From RGIG6919 sp045531905 (GTDB lineage: Bacteria; Bacillota; Clostridia; Lachnospirales; Lachnospiraceae): a DNA stretch of 64,000 nucleotides. Below the pieces are notes generated by a model. That model searched no databases. It was not told the origin of the DNA and saw only the letters and a program-made list of their open reading frames with translations. Both the position numbers and the translations under genes were made by a program. This document shows, piece by piece, positions 1 to 9,335 of the stretch; positions within the stretch are counted from its first letter, which is position 1, and each line of letters starts with the position of its first letter. The DNA lies in assembly GCA_045531905.1 (NCBI GenBank), contig JAZSEY010000003.1:62001-126000 (forward strand), given 5' to 3'.

Positions 1-441
1 TCTCTGGATATCCGGTCTTCTAAGATCCAAATAACGATATTTCAAACGAAGCTCTTCCTTCGTCTTAGAATTCTCCTCGATTGGGAATGGAGGTGTATCA
101 GACTCAGAAAGAATACGAATCTGTTCAGCCACAACCTCAATCTCACCAGTAGCAAGATTCTTGTTCACGCCACCTTCACGTTCTACAACAGTTCCTACAA
201 CTGCGATAACAAACTCGCTACGAAGCTTATATGCCTTCTCAAAACCTTCTGCACCAATTTTCTCTTCGTTAAATGCAATCTGCAACAAGCCAGTTCTATC
301 TCTCAAATCTGCGAAAATCAAACCGCCTGTATTACGGGTCTTCTGCACCCACCCCATCACAGTTACAGTCTCACCTACATTTGCCTTAGAAAGAGTACCA
401 CATCTATGTGTTCTCTTTAATCCCTTCATTGATTCAGCCAT
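1..441 (-). CDS. aspS: Aspartyl-tRNA synthetase, N-terminal part (cut by window edge)
   Basis: Charges tRNA-Asp with aspartate in the cytoplasm. Only the first 147 residues are present; the frame stays open to base 1. Visible are the N-terminal OB-fold anticodon-binding region (TLSKANVGETVTVMGWVQ, GGLIFADLRDRTGLLQ) and the start of the class II catalytic domain (LRLKYRYLDLRRP). The ATG at 441 is preceded by a GGAGG ribosome site just downstream of the hisS stop. It lies 17 bases after hisS, the usual hisS-aspS order in Clostridia, so the two are probably co-transcribed. Confidence 0.95.
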   Translation of the reverse strand, partial: MAESMKGLKRTHRCGTLSKANVGETVTVMGWVQKTRNTGGLIFADLRDRTGLLQIAFNEEKIGAEGFEKAYKLRSEFVIAVVGTVVEREGGVNKNLATGEIEVVAEQIRILSESDTPPFPIEENSKTKEELRLKYRYLDLRRPDIQR

Positions 442-458
442 AATTTCCTCCTTCTATC

Positions 459-1715
459 TTACAGTCTGTCTGTAAAGAATTCCTGAATATCTGTATATCC
501 TTCTGCCGTTAATTGCTCCTTCTGGAACTTCTTGTTCTTCTTCATAATCACAAGATTTACACGGGCACCATTTTTACGTTCTTCCTGAGCCATAGCGAGT
601 ACCTTCAAAAGCTTGTTTGTTGGCATATTCTTTTCAATCATATATGCTTTTTTGTCGCCAGCTGCAGGCACCTGATACTCACGCTCTAAAAGCAACATTA
701 CAATTCTCTCAAAACCGATTGAAAAACCACAAGCCGGTGTATCCTGTCCGGTAAACTTACCAATCATCTGGTCGTAACGTCCACCGCCACCGACAGAGCC
801 ACCAAACTCATCCATGGAAATCTCAAAAATCGGACCTGTATAGTAAGACATACCTCTTACTAAAGTTGGGTCAAACAACATCTTAAAGTCTGCTGTCTTA
901 GCACTTTCCACGCTGGAAATGATGGTTTCCAAATTCGAAGCCACATCCGCATCTAAGCAATCACCGAGCTTATCCTTCAAATAACGAATGCCTGCTACAT
1001 CACCGGTAACTTCTTTATAAAGTGCAAGATAAGTATCTATCTTAGACTGCTCATAACCTTCCTTTGCAAGTTCCTCAGCAACACCATCTAAACCAATCTT
1101 GTCCATCTTATCTAAAATGATGAATACAGTGTCATACTGGTCTTCTGCAAAGCCCGCGTAAGCCGCCATTGCCTTTAATAACTTTCTATCATTGATACGA
1201 ATGGTGAAATTCTTAAAATCAAGTTTTCCAAGTAAGGTTGTAGTTGCCAAAATCAACTCAATCTCAGCCAAAATAGAAGCCTCGCCCAAAATGTCGATAT
1301 CACACTGCATAAACTGACGATAACGACCTCTTTGTGGTCTGTCTGCTCTCCACACATTTCCCATCTGCAATGCTTTGAATGGACTAGGAAGCTCATTTGC
1401 ATTATTGGCATAATAACGGGACAATGGAAGTGTCAAATCATAGCGCAGACCACCGTCAACCAAATCAGCCTCACACTGTGCCTCTGCAAGTTTTAATTTC
1501 TCGCCTCGCTTCATAATCTTGAAAATCAATTTTTCATTTTCGCCACCCTGGTTAGAACTTAAATTCTCAATGTGCTCTACGCAAGGTGTCTCCATAGAAG
1601 TAAAACCAAAATTCTTGTAGGTATCCTTAATCATGCCAATCACATAATCTCGAATCTCCATCTCTCTAGGTAAAATATCCTTCATGCCGGTAACCGGCTT
1701 CTTCTTCATTGCCAT
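459..1715 (-). CDS. hisS: Histidyl-tRNA synthetase
   Basis: Class II synthetase that charges tRNA-His. Visible are the N-terminal GMKDILP, the motif 2 region RADRPQRGRYRQFMQCDID, the histidine-binding RGMSYYTGPIFEI, the glycine-rich GGGGRYDQ, and the motif 3 segment GFSIGFERI. The 418-residue length is normal for the family. The frame opens five codons earlier at a TTG, but the sequence GAGGAGGAA lies inside that extension as the ribosome site, so the ATG at 1715 was chosen. No T-box leader is seen; the gene follows the HD-GYP gene by 34 bases and is probably read from the same transcript. Confidence 0.95.
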   Translation of the reverse strand: MAMKKKPVTGMKDILPREMEIRDYVIGMIKDTYKNFGFTSMETPCVEHIENLSSNQGGENEKLIFKIMKRGEKLKLAEAQCEADLVDGGLRYDLTLPLSRYYANNANELPSPFKALQMGNVWRADRPQRGRYRQFMQCDIDILGEASILAEIELILATTTLLGKLDFKNFTIRINDRKLLKAMAAYAGFAEDQYDTVFIILDKMDKIGLDGVAEELAKEGYEQSKIDTYLALYKEVTGDVAGIRYLKDKLGDCLDADVASNLETIISSVESAKTADFKMLFDPTLVRGMSYYTGPIFEISMDEFGGSVGGGGRYDQMIGKFTGQDTPACGFSIGFERIVMLLLEREYQVPAAGDKKAYMIEKNMPTNKLLKVLAMAQEERKNGARVNLVIMKKNKKFQKEQLTAEGYTDIQEFFTDRL

Positions 1716-1749
1716 TTTCTTCCTCCTCAATGTCTCTATCTAAAAGCCG

Positions 1750-2409
1750 TTACGCCTGTGGCATAATCGCTTCCTTAATCCCATTTAATTCCTCTAAAAT
1801 GCCCTCGCTGTGAATTACATTCTGAAATGCAAGAAATACCTTCATGTCAAATTCCTTAAACTCATCAATCATCAACTCCGTGGCTTTCTCAAAGGAAAAT
1901 GCTTCTCTGTATGCTCTATCCGAAGACAACGCTGCGAACACATCACACACACGAATAATTCTCGCTCCCAATGGAATGTTATCTCGCATCAAATTGAATG
2001 GATAACCGGAACCATCATAATTCTCATGATGGTAAAGCACCATATCACAGATTTCATCGGAAAATCCCTGTTTCTTCAAAATCTCATATCCCAATTTAGA
2101 ATGCTGTCTTACATAACTCATTTCCTCGATATTCATGGAGTCCTTATCACGTCCATAAATGTAATGGCTGATTCTAAGTTTTCCAATATCGTGAAGCATA
2201 CCTGCAATCTCGATATCATGACAGAAATTATGGTCAAGTTTCATTTCTCTTGCCACCTTTCCCGCCAGACAGGAAACGCACATACCATGACGAATCTCAT
2301 TGTACATATCCTGAACAATAACACTATTCTCATCAGCAAACAGCGTCTCTAAATCCACATCTTCGTAGGGAATATGTTTAATTGTAGTGTCCTGCATACT
2401 CTCCTGCAT
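1750..2409 (-). CDS. HD-GYP type phosphohydrolase
   Basis: Metal-dependent phosphohydrolase of 219 residues, made of a single HD domain with the extra GYP signature. Visible are MLHDIGK for the HD metal site, HSKLGYE, then LYHHENYDGSGYP, which is the HD-GYP hallmark, and ARIIRVCDVFAALSSDRAYR. HD-GYP enzymes typically degrade cyclic di-GMP; that activity is inferred from the family. There is no receiver or PAS domain, so what controls it is not visible. The start at 2409 has a GGAGG site six bases upstream. A GGDEF cyclase occurs elsewhere in the window (29018-30772), giving a possible counterpart. Confidence 0.85.
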   Translation of the reverse strand: MQESMQDTTIKHIPYEDVDLETLFADENSVIVQDMYNEIRHGMCVSCLAGKVAREMKLDHNFCHDIEIAGMLHDIGKLRISHYIYGRDKDSMNIEEMSYVRQHSKLGYEILKKQGFSDEICDMVLYHHENYDGSGYPFNLMRDNIPLGARIIRVCDVFAALSSDRAYREAFSFEKATELMIDEFKEFDMKVFLAFQNVIHSEGILEELNGIKEAIMPQA

Positions 2410-2433
2410 CCTGTTCCTCCATTTGTTACATGG

Positions 2434-3903
2434 TTACCGTGTTTCAAACATTGCTCTTTTTCGTGCAATCATATCATCAATTCGATTGATATAGTCATCT
2501 ACATTTTTTACATTCTCAACCCGTTCGATACGGTTCTCTTCATGGAAAATGACTTTGGTGGAAGCACCTGCCCCAAGCGCCAAGATATCCATTTTTTCTT
2601 CCATGATTAAAATGTTGTAAAGACATTCCAATCCTTGCTTGGCATATCCGATATTCTCCAGATTGCCCGGGATATTTTTTTGTCTGTATAAGTAATATGG
2701 ATATAACTCCAACTCTCTTGCACAGGCATCCACTGCAAGTAGCATTTCATTGGTACTACCCTTAATCAAACTTCTATATTCTTCCATCTGAGCATTTAAA
2801 TTGGCCGCTCTTTTAATTGCCAAGGAATGAACTGTCAAACTATCCGGTGCCAATTCCTTTAAAGCATCCAGCGTCTCTTTCACATGAGTAATATCCTCAC
2901 CCGGAAGCCCCACTATCATGTCCATATTAATGTTATCAAATCCCAATTCTCTCGCTAAATGAAATGCTTTCTTGGTCTCCTCCACAGTATGTGCGCGACC
3001 AATCAACTTCAAGGTCTCATCATGCATAGTCTGCGGGTTAATGCTAATACGCTTAATATCATGTGCCAATAACACCTTTAACTTATCTGCATCTATGCTG
3101 TCCGGTCTGCCCGCTTCCACGGTAAATTCCTTCAAATGCTGATAATCAAAATGTGTTTCCAGCATTGTAAGCAGTCTGTCCATCTGCTCTGCATTCAATG
3201 CTGTCGGCGTACCACCACCGATGTAGATAGCAATCAAACGTTTCTGTTCATAGGCTTTGGCCGCATAAATAATTTCCTGTTCTAATGCATCCAAGTAGGC
3301 ATCCACCTTATCTGCATACATTGCCAGTGGATATGATGCAAAGGAACAATATAAACATCTGGTAGGACAAAACGGTATACCTACATAAAGGCAATATTCC
3401 TCTTTGAAATCAATGCCCTTCAACAGTTCATGCTCTCTTCTTGCCACTTCGATACACATATCCGCTTTCTGTTCCGTGGTGAAATAGGTATCCATAAAAT
3501 AAGATTTGATATCCTCATCCGAGGTGCCCTGTTCCACCAGTTCCGTAGCAAGTTTTGTTGGTCTGACGCCTGTCAAATCTCCCCATGGAAGTGTCTTGCC
3601 CGTATACTTTACCAGCATGTGATAAAGTGTCGCATGAATAGCATTTCTTGCACCCTTTTTATCCTGCAAATCGCATTCTGCTACCTGTTCTTCTACACAT
3701 TTTTCTTTTTCCTGTAAACGCAACAAAACACCCTGTTTGCAAGCTGTTGCCTCCAAGGTGAAGCGTTCCTCTAACTCTGGTTCCGAAGTCTGCACCCGAG
3801 AAAGTGCATCTCCGGAAACTACTTTTTCATTATAGTAAAAAGCCTGAATGATGACTCTTAGGTCATTCTCAAAGCCATCCAAATCATGTTTTAAAAAAAT
3901 CAT
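2434..3903 (-). CDS. hemZ: Oxygen-independent coproporphyrinogen III oxidase-like radical SAM protein HemZ
   Basis: Radical SAM protein of 489 residues. The [4Fe-4S] ligands are C179, C183 and C186 in PFCPTRCLYCSF. They are followed by IYIGGGTPTAL and EAGRPDSID, both typical of the HemN/HemZ group. The N-terminal 165 residues form the extra domain of HemZ. HemZ is annotated as an anaerobic coproporphyrinogen dehydrogenase, but many Firmicute members have unproved activity and no other heme genes are seen here. The ribosome site before the ATG is weak (TTGGGATA). It sits 15 bases from the MBL gene, in the same operon. Confidence 0.85.
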   Translation of the reverse strand: MIFLKHDLDGFENDLRVIIQAFYYNEKVVSGDALSRVQTSEPELEERFTLEATACKQGVLLRLQEKEKCVEEQVAECDLQDKKGARNAIHATLYHMLVKYTGKTLPWGDLTGVRPTKLATELVEQGTSDEDIKSYFMDTYFTTEQKADMCIEVARREHELLKGIDFKEEYCLYVGIPFCPTRCLYCSFASYPLAMYADKVDAYLDALEQEIIYAAKAYEQKRLIAIYIGGGTPTALNAEQMDRLLTMLETHFDYQHLKEFTVEAGRPDSIDADKLKVLLAHDIKRISINPQTMHDETLKLIGRAHTVEETKKAFHLARELGFDNINMDMIVGLPGEDITHVKETLDALKELAPDSLTVHSLAIKRAANLNAQMEEYRSLIKGSTNEMLLAVDACARELELYPYYLYRQKNIPGNLENIGYAKQGLECLYNILIMEEKMDILALGAGASTKVIFHEENRIERVENVKNVDDYINRIDDMIARKRAMFETR

Positions 3904-3918
3904 TATCCCAACTGCTTT

Positions 3919-4551
3919 CTAGAAAAATGGATTATCTGTCTTCTCAACACCAATGGTTGTTCTCTCACTATGACCAGAATACACTACTGTATCATCCGGA
4001 AGAGAGAATAACTGCTCTTGAATCTTATCTAACAGTTGTCTTCCGTTTCCTGTCGGAAAATCTGTACGGCCAATACTTCCCGCAAATAACGTATCACCGG
4101 AAAATACCATCTTGCCTTCTGGAAGATAATAACACATTCCACCTTCTGTATGTCCAGGAACCAATTTACAGACAACATCAGTTCCAATCAAAGAAATGGT
4201 CTCTCCATCCTGCAAATACTTATCAGCCTCCAGCGTAATTGGCATACCAAACATTCCTGATAAATTTTTCCCAGGGTTTGCCAATACATCCTTTTCTGCT
4301 TCTGCAGCATACACTTCTATCTCCGGAAATGTCGCTTTCAATTCTGCAACTGCACCGGTGTGGTCAAAATGACCGTGTGTCAACAATATTGCCTTCAAAT
4401 GAAATCTCTGTTGTTTTACCATGTTTGTCAAAAATGCTGCATTAGACGGTGGATCAACAATAAATGCATCTCTTGTCTCACTATTGTAAACGGTATAACA
4501 ATTTGTTGATAAATCACCTAAAACATTTGTAATTACGATAATATTAGCCAT
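3919..4551 (-). CDS. Metallo-beta-lactamase-fold hydrolase, glyoxalase II-like
   Basis: Soluble 210-residue enzyme with the complete binuclear metal site of the metallo-beta-lactamase fold: THGHFDHTGA (HxHxDH), PGHTEGG, FSGDTLF and YSGHS. It resembles the short YqgX-type hydrolases commonly annotated as hydroxyacylglutathione hydrolases. The true substrate cannot be told from the sequence, and the C-terminal glutathione-binding domain of real glyoxalase II is absent. It lies between rel and hemZ with spacings of 15 bases, so it is probably part of the same transcript. Confidence 0.85.
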   Translation of the reverse strand: MANIIVITNVLGDLSTNCYTVYNSETRDAFIVDPPSNAAFLTNMVKQQRFHLKAILLTHGHFDHTGAVAELKATFPEIEVYAAEAEKDVLANPGKNLSGMFGMPITLEADKYLQDGETISLIGTDVVCKLVPGHTEGGMCYYLPEGKMVFSGDTLFAGSIGRTDFPTGNGRQLLDKIQEQLFSLPDDTVVYSGHSERTTIGVEKTDNPFF

Positions 4552-4566
4552 AATTCCTCCAATGCA

Positions 4567-6834
4567 TTAGCCTGCATTTCTCTCAATATCAATTACGCTT
4601 TCTACGCTTCTAAGTTTTGCCATTGCAGTATTCAACTGTTCAATATTTTTGATATAAAATTTCACAGAAATCGTTGCCATACCCTGCTTATTGGTACGGG
4701 TATTGATGCTGGACATATTGATATTTGATTCTGTAAATATCTTCGTGATATCGAAAAGCACACCCTGCCTGTCGTTGGCATAGATTGTAATCTCCGCTGA
4801 GAACAAGTCGTCTGGTCCTGTAGCATTTGCCTCCCATTCTGCCTCAATCATACGGGCACGCTCATGTTCCGGAAGTGTAAGTAGGTTCGGACAATCGGTT
4901 CGGTGAATGGAAATACCACGGCCTCTGGTGATAAATCCAACAATCTCATCTCCCGGTACCGGCGAACAACACTTAGAAAAACGAACTGCCACATCCTCGA
5001 TACCCTTTACGCGGACACCGCCGGTTAAGCTGCCACGTTTCTTTGACTTCTCTTTATCCTCAGTATTGTGTTTCTCTAAAATCTCTTCATCTGTAATGAT
5101 GTGAGGATGCTCTCTTTCATACTCATCAATCAGACGATTCATAACCTGACTTTCCTTGAGTCCACCATGACCAATGGAAGCCAGCACCGCATCCCAATCC
5201 TGGAAACGGTATCTATCAATAACCTTCTTTAAGTATTCCGGTTTACTATAATCAGAAAATACATAGCCCTTTGTCTTACAGTAAGCAGCCAAAGCCTCCT
5301 TACCACGCTGTATATTTTCTTCTTTAAATTCCTTCTTAAACCAGCCGTTAATCTTATTCTTTGCCTGTGTACTCTTGACGATATTCAACCAATCACGGCT
5401 AGGTCCCTTTGAATTCTGAGAGGTAACAATCTCAACTCTGTCACCATTTTCCAATTTGTATTCAATCGGTACCTGTCTGCCATTGACTCTGGCACCTATC
5501 ATACGATTTCCAACTGCAGAATGAATGCTGTATGCAAAATCGATAGGGGTCGAACCCGCTGGCAAATTCTTAACGTCACCATTAGGAGTAAAGCAATACA
5601 CCTGCTCGGCAAACAAGTCTAAGTCCGCTTTAACATCACTGACAAATTCCTTATTGTCATCTGTATCCCGTTGCCACTCCAAAATCTGACGCAACCATGT
5701 CATCTTTTCTTCTTCACGGTCTACACTGCTACCACTGCCATTCTCTTTATACTTCCAATGCGCAGCAATACCATATTCAGCAATACGATGCATGTCATAG
5801 GTACGAATCTGAATCTCAAACGGCTGTCCTGACGGACCAATCAGCGTTGTGTGCAACGACTGATACATATTAGCCTTTGGCATAGCAATATAATCCTTGA
5901 AACGCCCTGGAATTGGCTTATACATCTCATGGATAATCCCCAACGCCGCATAACAATCCCGCACTGTATCCACCTTGATACGCACTGCAAAAATATCGTA
6001 TATCTGATCCAGAGACTTTCTCTGATTTACCATCTTTTTATAGATGCTGAAGAAATGCTTTACTCGTCCATCCACTTCAGCCTCAATGTTTGCATTCACC
6101 ATATGCTGTTTTACCTCATCGGTAATCTCTTTGATAAATGCCTCTCTCTCCACCATACGCTCATCAATCTGTTCTGTCAGATCCTTAAACGCTTCCGGCT
6201 TCAAGTATTTCATAGATAAATCATCTAATTCCACCTTAATCTTGGAAATACCAAGACGATGTGCAATCGGCGCGTAAATATCCATGGTCTCTCTTGCTTT
6301 TTCAATCTGTTTTGCAGGAGACTGATACTGCAAGGTTCTCAAATTATGGAGACGGTCCGCCAACTTAATCATAATTACGCGGATGTCCTTCGCCATAGCA
6401 AGGAACATCTTTCGTAAATTCTCTGCCTGCACTTCAATCTTATCCTGAGATAAATTGAGCTGTGTCAGTTTCGTAACACCGTCTACCAAAAGTGAAATCT
6501 CCGGTGAAAACTCTTCAGAAATCTCCTCAGAAGTCATAACCGTATCTTCCACTACATCATGTAAAATACCCGCAACGATAGTTTCCTTATCCAATTCCAA
6601 TTCAGCCAAAATGATTGCAACACAAAGGGGATGCATGATATATGGCTCACCGGACTTCCTAAGCTGTCCCTTGTGTGCCTCATCTGCAATCTTGTATGCT
6701 TTTTCAATCATACTGATGTCTGTTGATGGATGATAAGTCTTAATGTGTTTGATTAATTGTGCATAAAGTTCCTCCGGCGGTGTAAAGTCTGCCGGCTTAC
6801 TTAGTTCAATGTCTTTTTTTCTCTTGTCTTCCAT
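4567..6834 (-). CDS. rel: Bifunctional (p)ppGpp synthetase/hydrolase
   Basis: Long RelA/SpoT-type enzyme of 755 residues that makes and breaks the stringent-response alarmone. Domains in order: an HD hydrolase domain (GEPYIMHPL, HDVVEDT at about 92-98, ADRLHNLRTLQ), the RelA/SpoT synthetase domain (RFKDYIAMPKANMYQSLHTT), a TGS domain (VYCFTPNGDVKNLPAGSTPIDFAY), a zinc-finger-like CCSPVPGDEI region, and a C-terminal ACT domain. The hydrolase HD pair is intact, so both activities are expected. It follows apt after about 100 bases that hold only a weak hairpin. Confidence 0.93.
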   Translation of the reverse strand: MEDKRKKDIELSKPADFTPPEELYAQLIKHIKTYHPSTDISMIEKAYKIADEAHKGQLRKSGEPYIMHPLCVAIILAELELDKETIVAGILHDVVEDTVMTSEEISEEFSPEISLLVDGVTKLTQLNLSQDKIEVQAENLRKMFLAMAKDIRVIMIKLADRLHNLRTLQYQSPAKQIEKARETMDIYAPIAHRLGISKIKVELDDLSMKYLKPEAFKDLTEQIDERMVEREAFIKEITDEVKQHMVNANIEAEVDGRVKHFFSIYKKMVNQRKSLDQIYDIFAVRIKVDTVRDCYAALGIIHEMYKPIPGRFKDYIAMPKANMYQSLHTTLIGPSGQPFEIQIRTYDMHRIAEYGIAAHWKYKENGSGSSVDREEEKMTWLRQILEWQRDTDDNKEFVSDVKADLDLFAEQVYCFTPNGDVKNLPAGSTPIDFAYSIHSAVGNRMIGARVNGRQVPIEYKLENGDRVEIVTSQNSKGPSRDWLNIVKSTQAKNKINGWFKKEFKEENIQRGKEALAAYCKTKGYVFSDYSKPEYLKKVIDRYRFQDWDAVLASIGHGGLKESQVMNRLIDEYEREHPHIITDEEILEKHNTEDKEKSKKRGSLTGGVRVKGIEDVAVRFSKCCSPVPGDEIVGFITRGRGISIHRTDCPNLLTLPEHERARMIEAEWEANATGPDDLFSAEITIYANDRQGVLFDITKIFTESNINMSSINTRTNKQGMATISVKFYIKNIEQLNTAMAKLRSVESVIDIERNAG

Positions 6835-6938
6835 AATCTCACCACACTTCGTTGTCTAGTAATAACATTATTAAATCAATCTTTTAGGGTATCTTTCAAT
6901 ATATCAAAAAAACGTTGAAAAATCAACAAATCCAATGC

Positions 6939-7460
6939 TTATTTTCCAGGATATTTGATTACGGATTCCACGTTATATTTGCTCAATTTTTCTCTGCCTT
7001 TTAAGCCCTCTAATTCCATTAAGAAAATGATTTTCACAACCTCGCCACCTAATTCCTCGATTAAATGTGCAGAAGCCTCAATGGTACCTCCAGTAGCAAT
7101 CAAATCATCTACTATGACAACCTTTTGTCCTGGTTTGATAGTATCCTTGTGAAGCTCAATGGTTGCTCTGCCATACTCTAATTCATATTCAGCAGACACA
7201 GTTTCTCTTGGAAGTTTTCCTGCCTTTCTAACTAGCGCCAAGCCTTTTCCATGCTTATAGGCAAGTGGCGCGCCAAAAATAAAACCTCTGGACTCCGCCC
7301 CCACAATCATGTCAAATTCAACGCCGTCTAACAGTTTGTCCAACTCATCGATGGCTAAACGGAATCCATCTGGATTTTCCACCACGCTTGTTACATCACG
7401 AAACATAATCCCCGGTTCTGGAAAGTCCGGAATTGTCTTAACATACTCTTCAACCTTCAT
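6939..7460 (-). CDS. apt: Adenine phosphoribosyltransferase
   Basis: Salvages adenine to AMP with PRPP in the cytoplasm. It has 173 residues. The PRPP-binding loop is VVIVDDLIATGGT at about 114-126, and the purine-binding segment GAESRGFIFGAPLA is present. The frame opens one codon earlier at a GTG, but AGGAGG is seven bases from the ATG at 7460 and only four from the GTG, so the ATG was chosen. The gene lies 11 bases after recJ, in the conserved recJ-apt-rel order of Firmicutes. Confidence 0.95.
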   Translation of the reverse strand: MKVEEYVKTIPDFPEPGIMFRDVTSVVENPDGFRLAIDELDKLLDGVEFDMIVGAESRGFIFGAPLAYKHGKGLALVRKAGKLPRETVSAEYELEYGRATIELHKDTIKPGQKVVIVDDLIATGGTIEASAHLIEELGGEVVKIIFLMELEGLKGREKLSKYNVESVIKYPGK

Positions 7461-7471
7461 CACATTTCCTC

Positions 7472-9250
7472 CTACGCTTCTTCATGTTTTCTATAATACT
7501 TCACATTCAGCTGCAATGTCTGCACGCCATTAAACTCATTAATAGTTGGGTAATATGCCACATCCAACACTACTGTGTTCAACCAGCCATGTAACATCTG
7601 GTCACATTCATCCGCACCAAACCATTTCTTAATATCATCCAAAAATGCATCTACTTCAAAATAGACACCTTCCATTCTTGTTCCTGAAACACTCTCAAAT
7701 GTTAACTTCAAAACATTGGCATTTTTTCCTAACACCTTCGCTGATAACACCTTTAACTGTGTCTGGGCAAACAGCGGTTTTTCATTTGCCTTACCGAATG
7801 GCTTCAACAATTCTAACTGCGACATGAAATCAAAACTAATATAATCAATCGGCATTGGAACATCTACCATAATCGTAGGCAACATTTCCTCTGCCGCAAG
7901 TGGACATTGTTCATTCAAAGCCTGTCGCAGAATTTCAATATTCTCTTTCAGCAAAGAGAAGCCTGCCGCCATGGCATGACCACCGAATTTTACCAAATAT
8001 TCCTGACATGCATTCAAAGCATCATACATATGGTATTCCTCAATGGAACGCCCAGAACCCTTTACCATGTCTTCACCAGCATCACAAAGTACTAAGACAG
8101 GACGATAATAACGTTCGCGCACACGTCCCGCAATAATACCTGCTATGCTTTCATGACAATTCTCAAGATATATTACAAGCACCTTATCCTGCTGCATACC
8201 ATTTTGTTCAACCAATGCATATGCCTTTTCTGTATATTCCAAGGTTAGTGCCTTTCTTTCTTCATTCAATTCGTACAATTGCCTTGCCAATTCCATTGCT
8301 TCGGATTTTTCTTCCGTCAACAAAAGCTGCATGCTAAGCATGGCACTTTCCAATCGTCCTGTAGCGTTAATGCATGGTCCAAGCACAAACCCCACCTGAT
8401 GCTCAGATATCAATTTATCCTGCAAATCATTAACAACCAACAACGCCTTCATTCCTTCGTTAGTCGTATGATTTAACATATCCAATCCCAGTTTTACAAA
8501 GCATCGATTCTCATCTAACAACGGCATTACATCACAAATGGTAGCCATTGCCACAAATTCTAGAAGCGGGTATAGTTCCTGTTTATCGATACCTTTTCGC
8601 TCATACACGCCCTCAATTAATTTGTAAGCAACTGCCGCACCACAAATCTCTGGTAACGGATAGTTGCAATCTTCCCTCTTCGGATCAACCACTGCATCTG
8701 CATCCGGTAAAACATATTGCTTTTCTCCGTCTGCTTCCTCAAAAGGAACTTCATGATGGTCAGTCACAATGACTGTCAAACCAAGTTTCTTTGCATGTTG
8801 AATCGCACTGCATGCAGCAATACCATTATCACATGTAATAATCGTGTTAATCCCTGCTTCCTGCGCCCGGTCAATCATGGCTTCATTTATGCCATAACCA
8901 TCCTGTACCCTGTCAGGAATCTCATAGTCTACATCCGCCCCTGCTCGAAGCAAGCCCTTGTAGAGAATGTAATTGGACATCACACCATCTACGTCATAAT
9001 CAGAGATAATTCTGATTTTGTGAGAGAGTAGAATTTTATCCAGAATAATACCGACAGCCTCTTCCATATCTTTTAAATACCAAGGGCTGTAAAGACAGCT
9101 AATATCTGGTTGTAAATATTCCTGAATCGCTTCTTCCCCTATCACTTCACGATTACGAATAATGCGGGCAAGCACAGGATCAATATGAAATTGTTCTGAA
9201 ATCTGGTTGAAATCAGCTTTCTTGCTATACATCATCCAACGATATTCCAT
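7472..9250 (-). CDS. recJ: Single-stranded-DNA-specific 5'-3' exonuclease RecJ
   Basis: DHH-family exonuclease of about 592 residues acting in recombination and mismatch repair. Motif I is IISDYDVDGV at 81-90, the DHH motif is TDHHE at 163-167, and the DHHA1 segment is FGGHAMAAGFSL. The frame extends three codons upstream to a GTG, but GGTGAT is better placed for the ATG at 9250. The secDF terminator just upstream makes recJ the likely first gene of the recJ-apt-rel unit. Confidence 0.93.
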   Translation of the reverse strand: MEYRWMMYSKKADFNQISEQFHIDPVLARIIRNREVIGEEAIQEYLQPDISCLYSPWYLKDMEEAVGIILDKILLSHKIRIISDYDVDGVMSNYILYKGLLRAGADVDYEIPDRVQDGYGINEAMIDRAQEAGINTIITCDNGIAACSAIQHAKKLGLTVIVTDHHEVPFEEADGEKQYVLPDADAVVDPKREDCNYPLPEICGAAVAYKLIEGVYERKGIDKQELYPLLEFVAMATICDVMPLLDENRCFVKLGLDMLNHTTNEGMKALLVVNDLQDKLISEHQVGFVLGPCINATGRLESAMLSMQLLLTEEKSEAMELARQLYELNEERKALTLEYTEKAYALVEQNGMQQDKVLVIYLENCHESIAGIIAGRVRERYYRPVLVLCDAGEDMVKGSGRSIEEYHMYDALNACQEYLVKFGGHAMAAGFSLLKENIEILRQALNEQCPLAAEEMLPTIMVDVPMPIDYISFDFMSQLELLKPFGKANEKPLFAQTQLKVLSAKVLGKNANVLKLTFESVSGTRMEGVYFEVDAFLDDIKKWFGADECDQMLHGWLNTVVLDVAYYPTINEFNGVQTLQLNVKYYRKHEEA

Positions 9251-9301
9251 GGCAATCACCTATACCTTTAATTGTATGTTTTAACATCTCAAAAAGCTGA
9301 G

Positions 9302-9333
9302 AAAAGGGGGCAACACGTGGATGCCCCCTTTTG
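9302..9333 (-). terminator. Rho-independent terminator after secDF
   Basis: On the minus strand, CAAAAGGGGGCA and TGCCCCCTTTT form a strong GC-rich stem that ends in four T residues and lies directly after the secDF stop. It separates the secDF unit from recJ. Confidence 0.85.
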
Positions 9334-9335
9334 CA

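Noticed and set aside
1716..1749. T-box or other leader before hisS
   Set aside because: The gap between the HD-GYP gene and hisS is 34 bases, too short for a T-box, and no specifier or T-box sequence is seen.
6906..6928. Terminator between apt and rel
   Set aside because: GTTGA/TCAAC with a T run gives only a five-base AT-rich stem; too weak to call.
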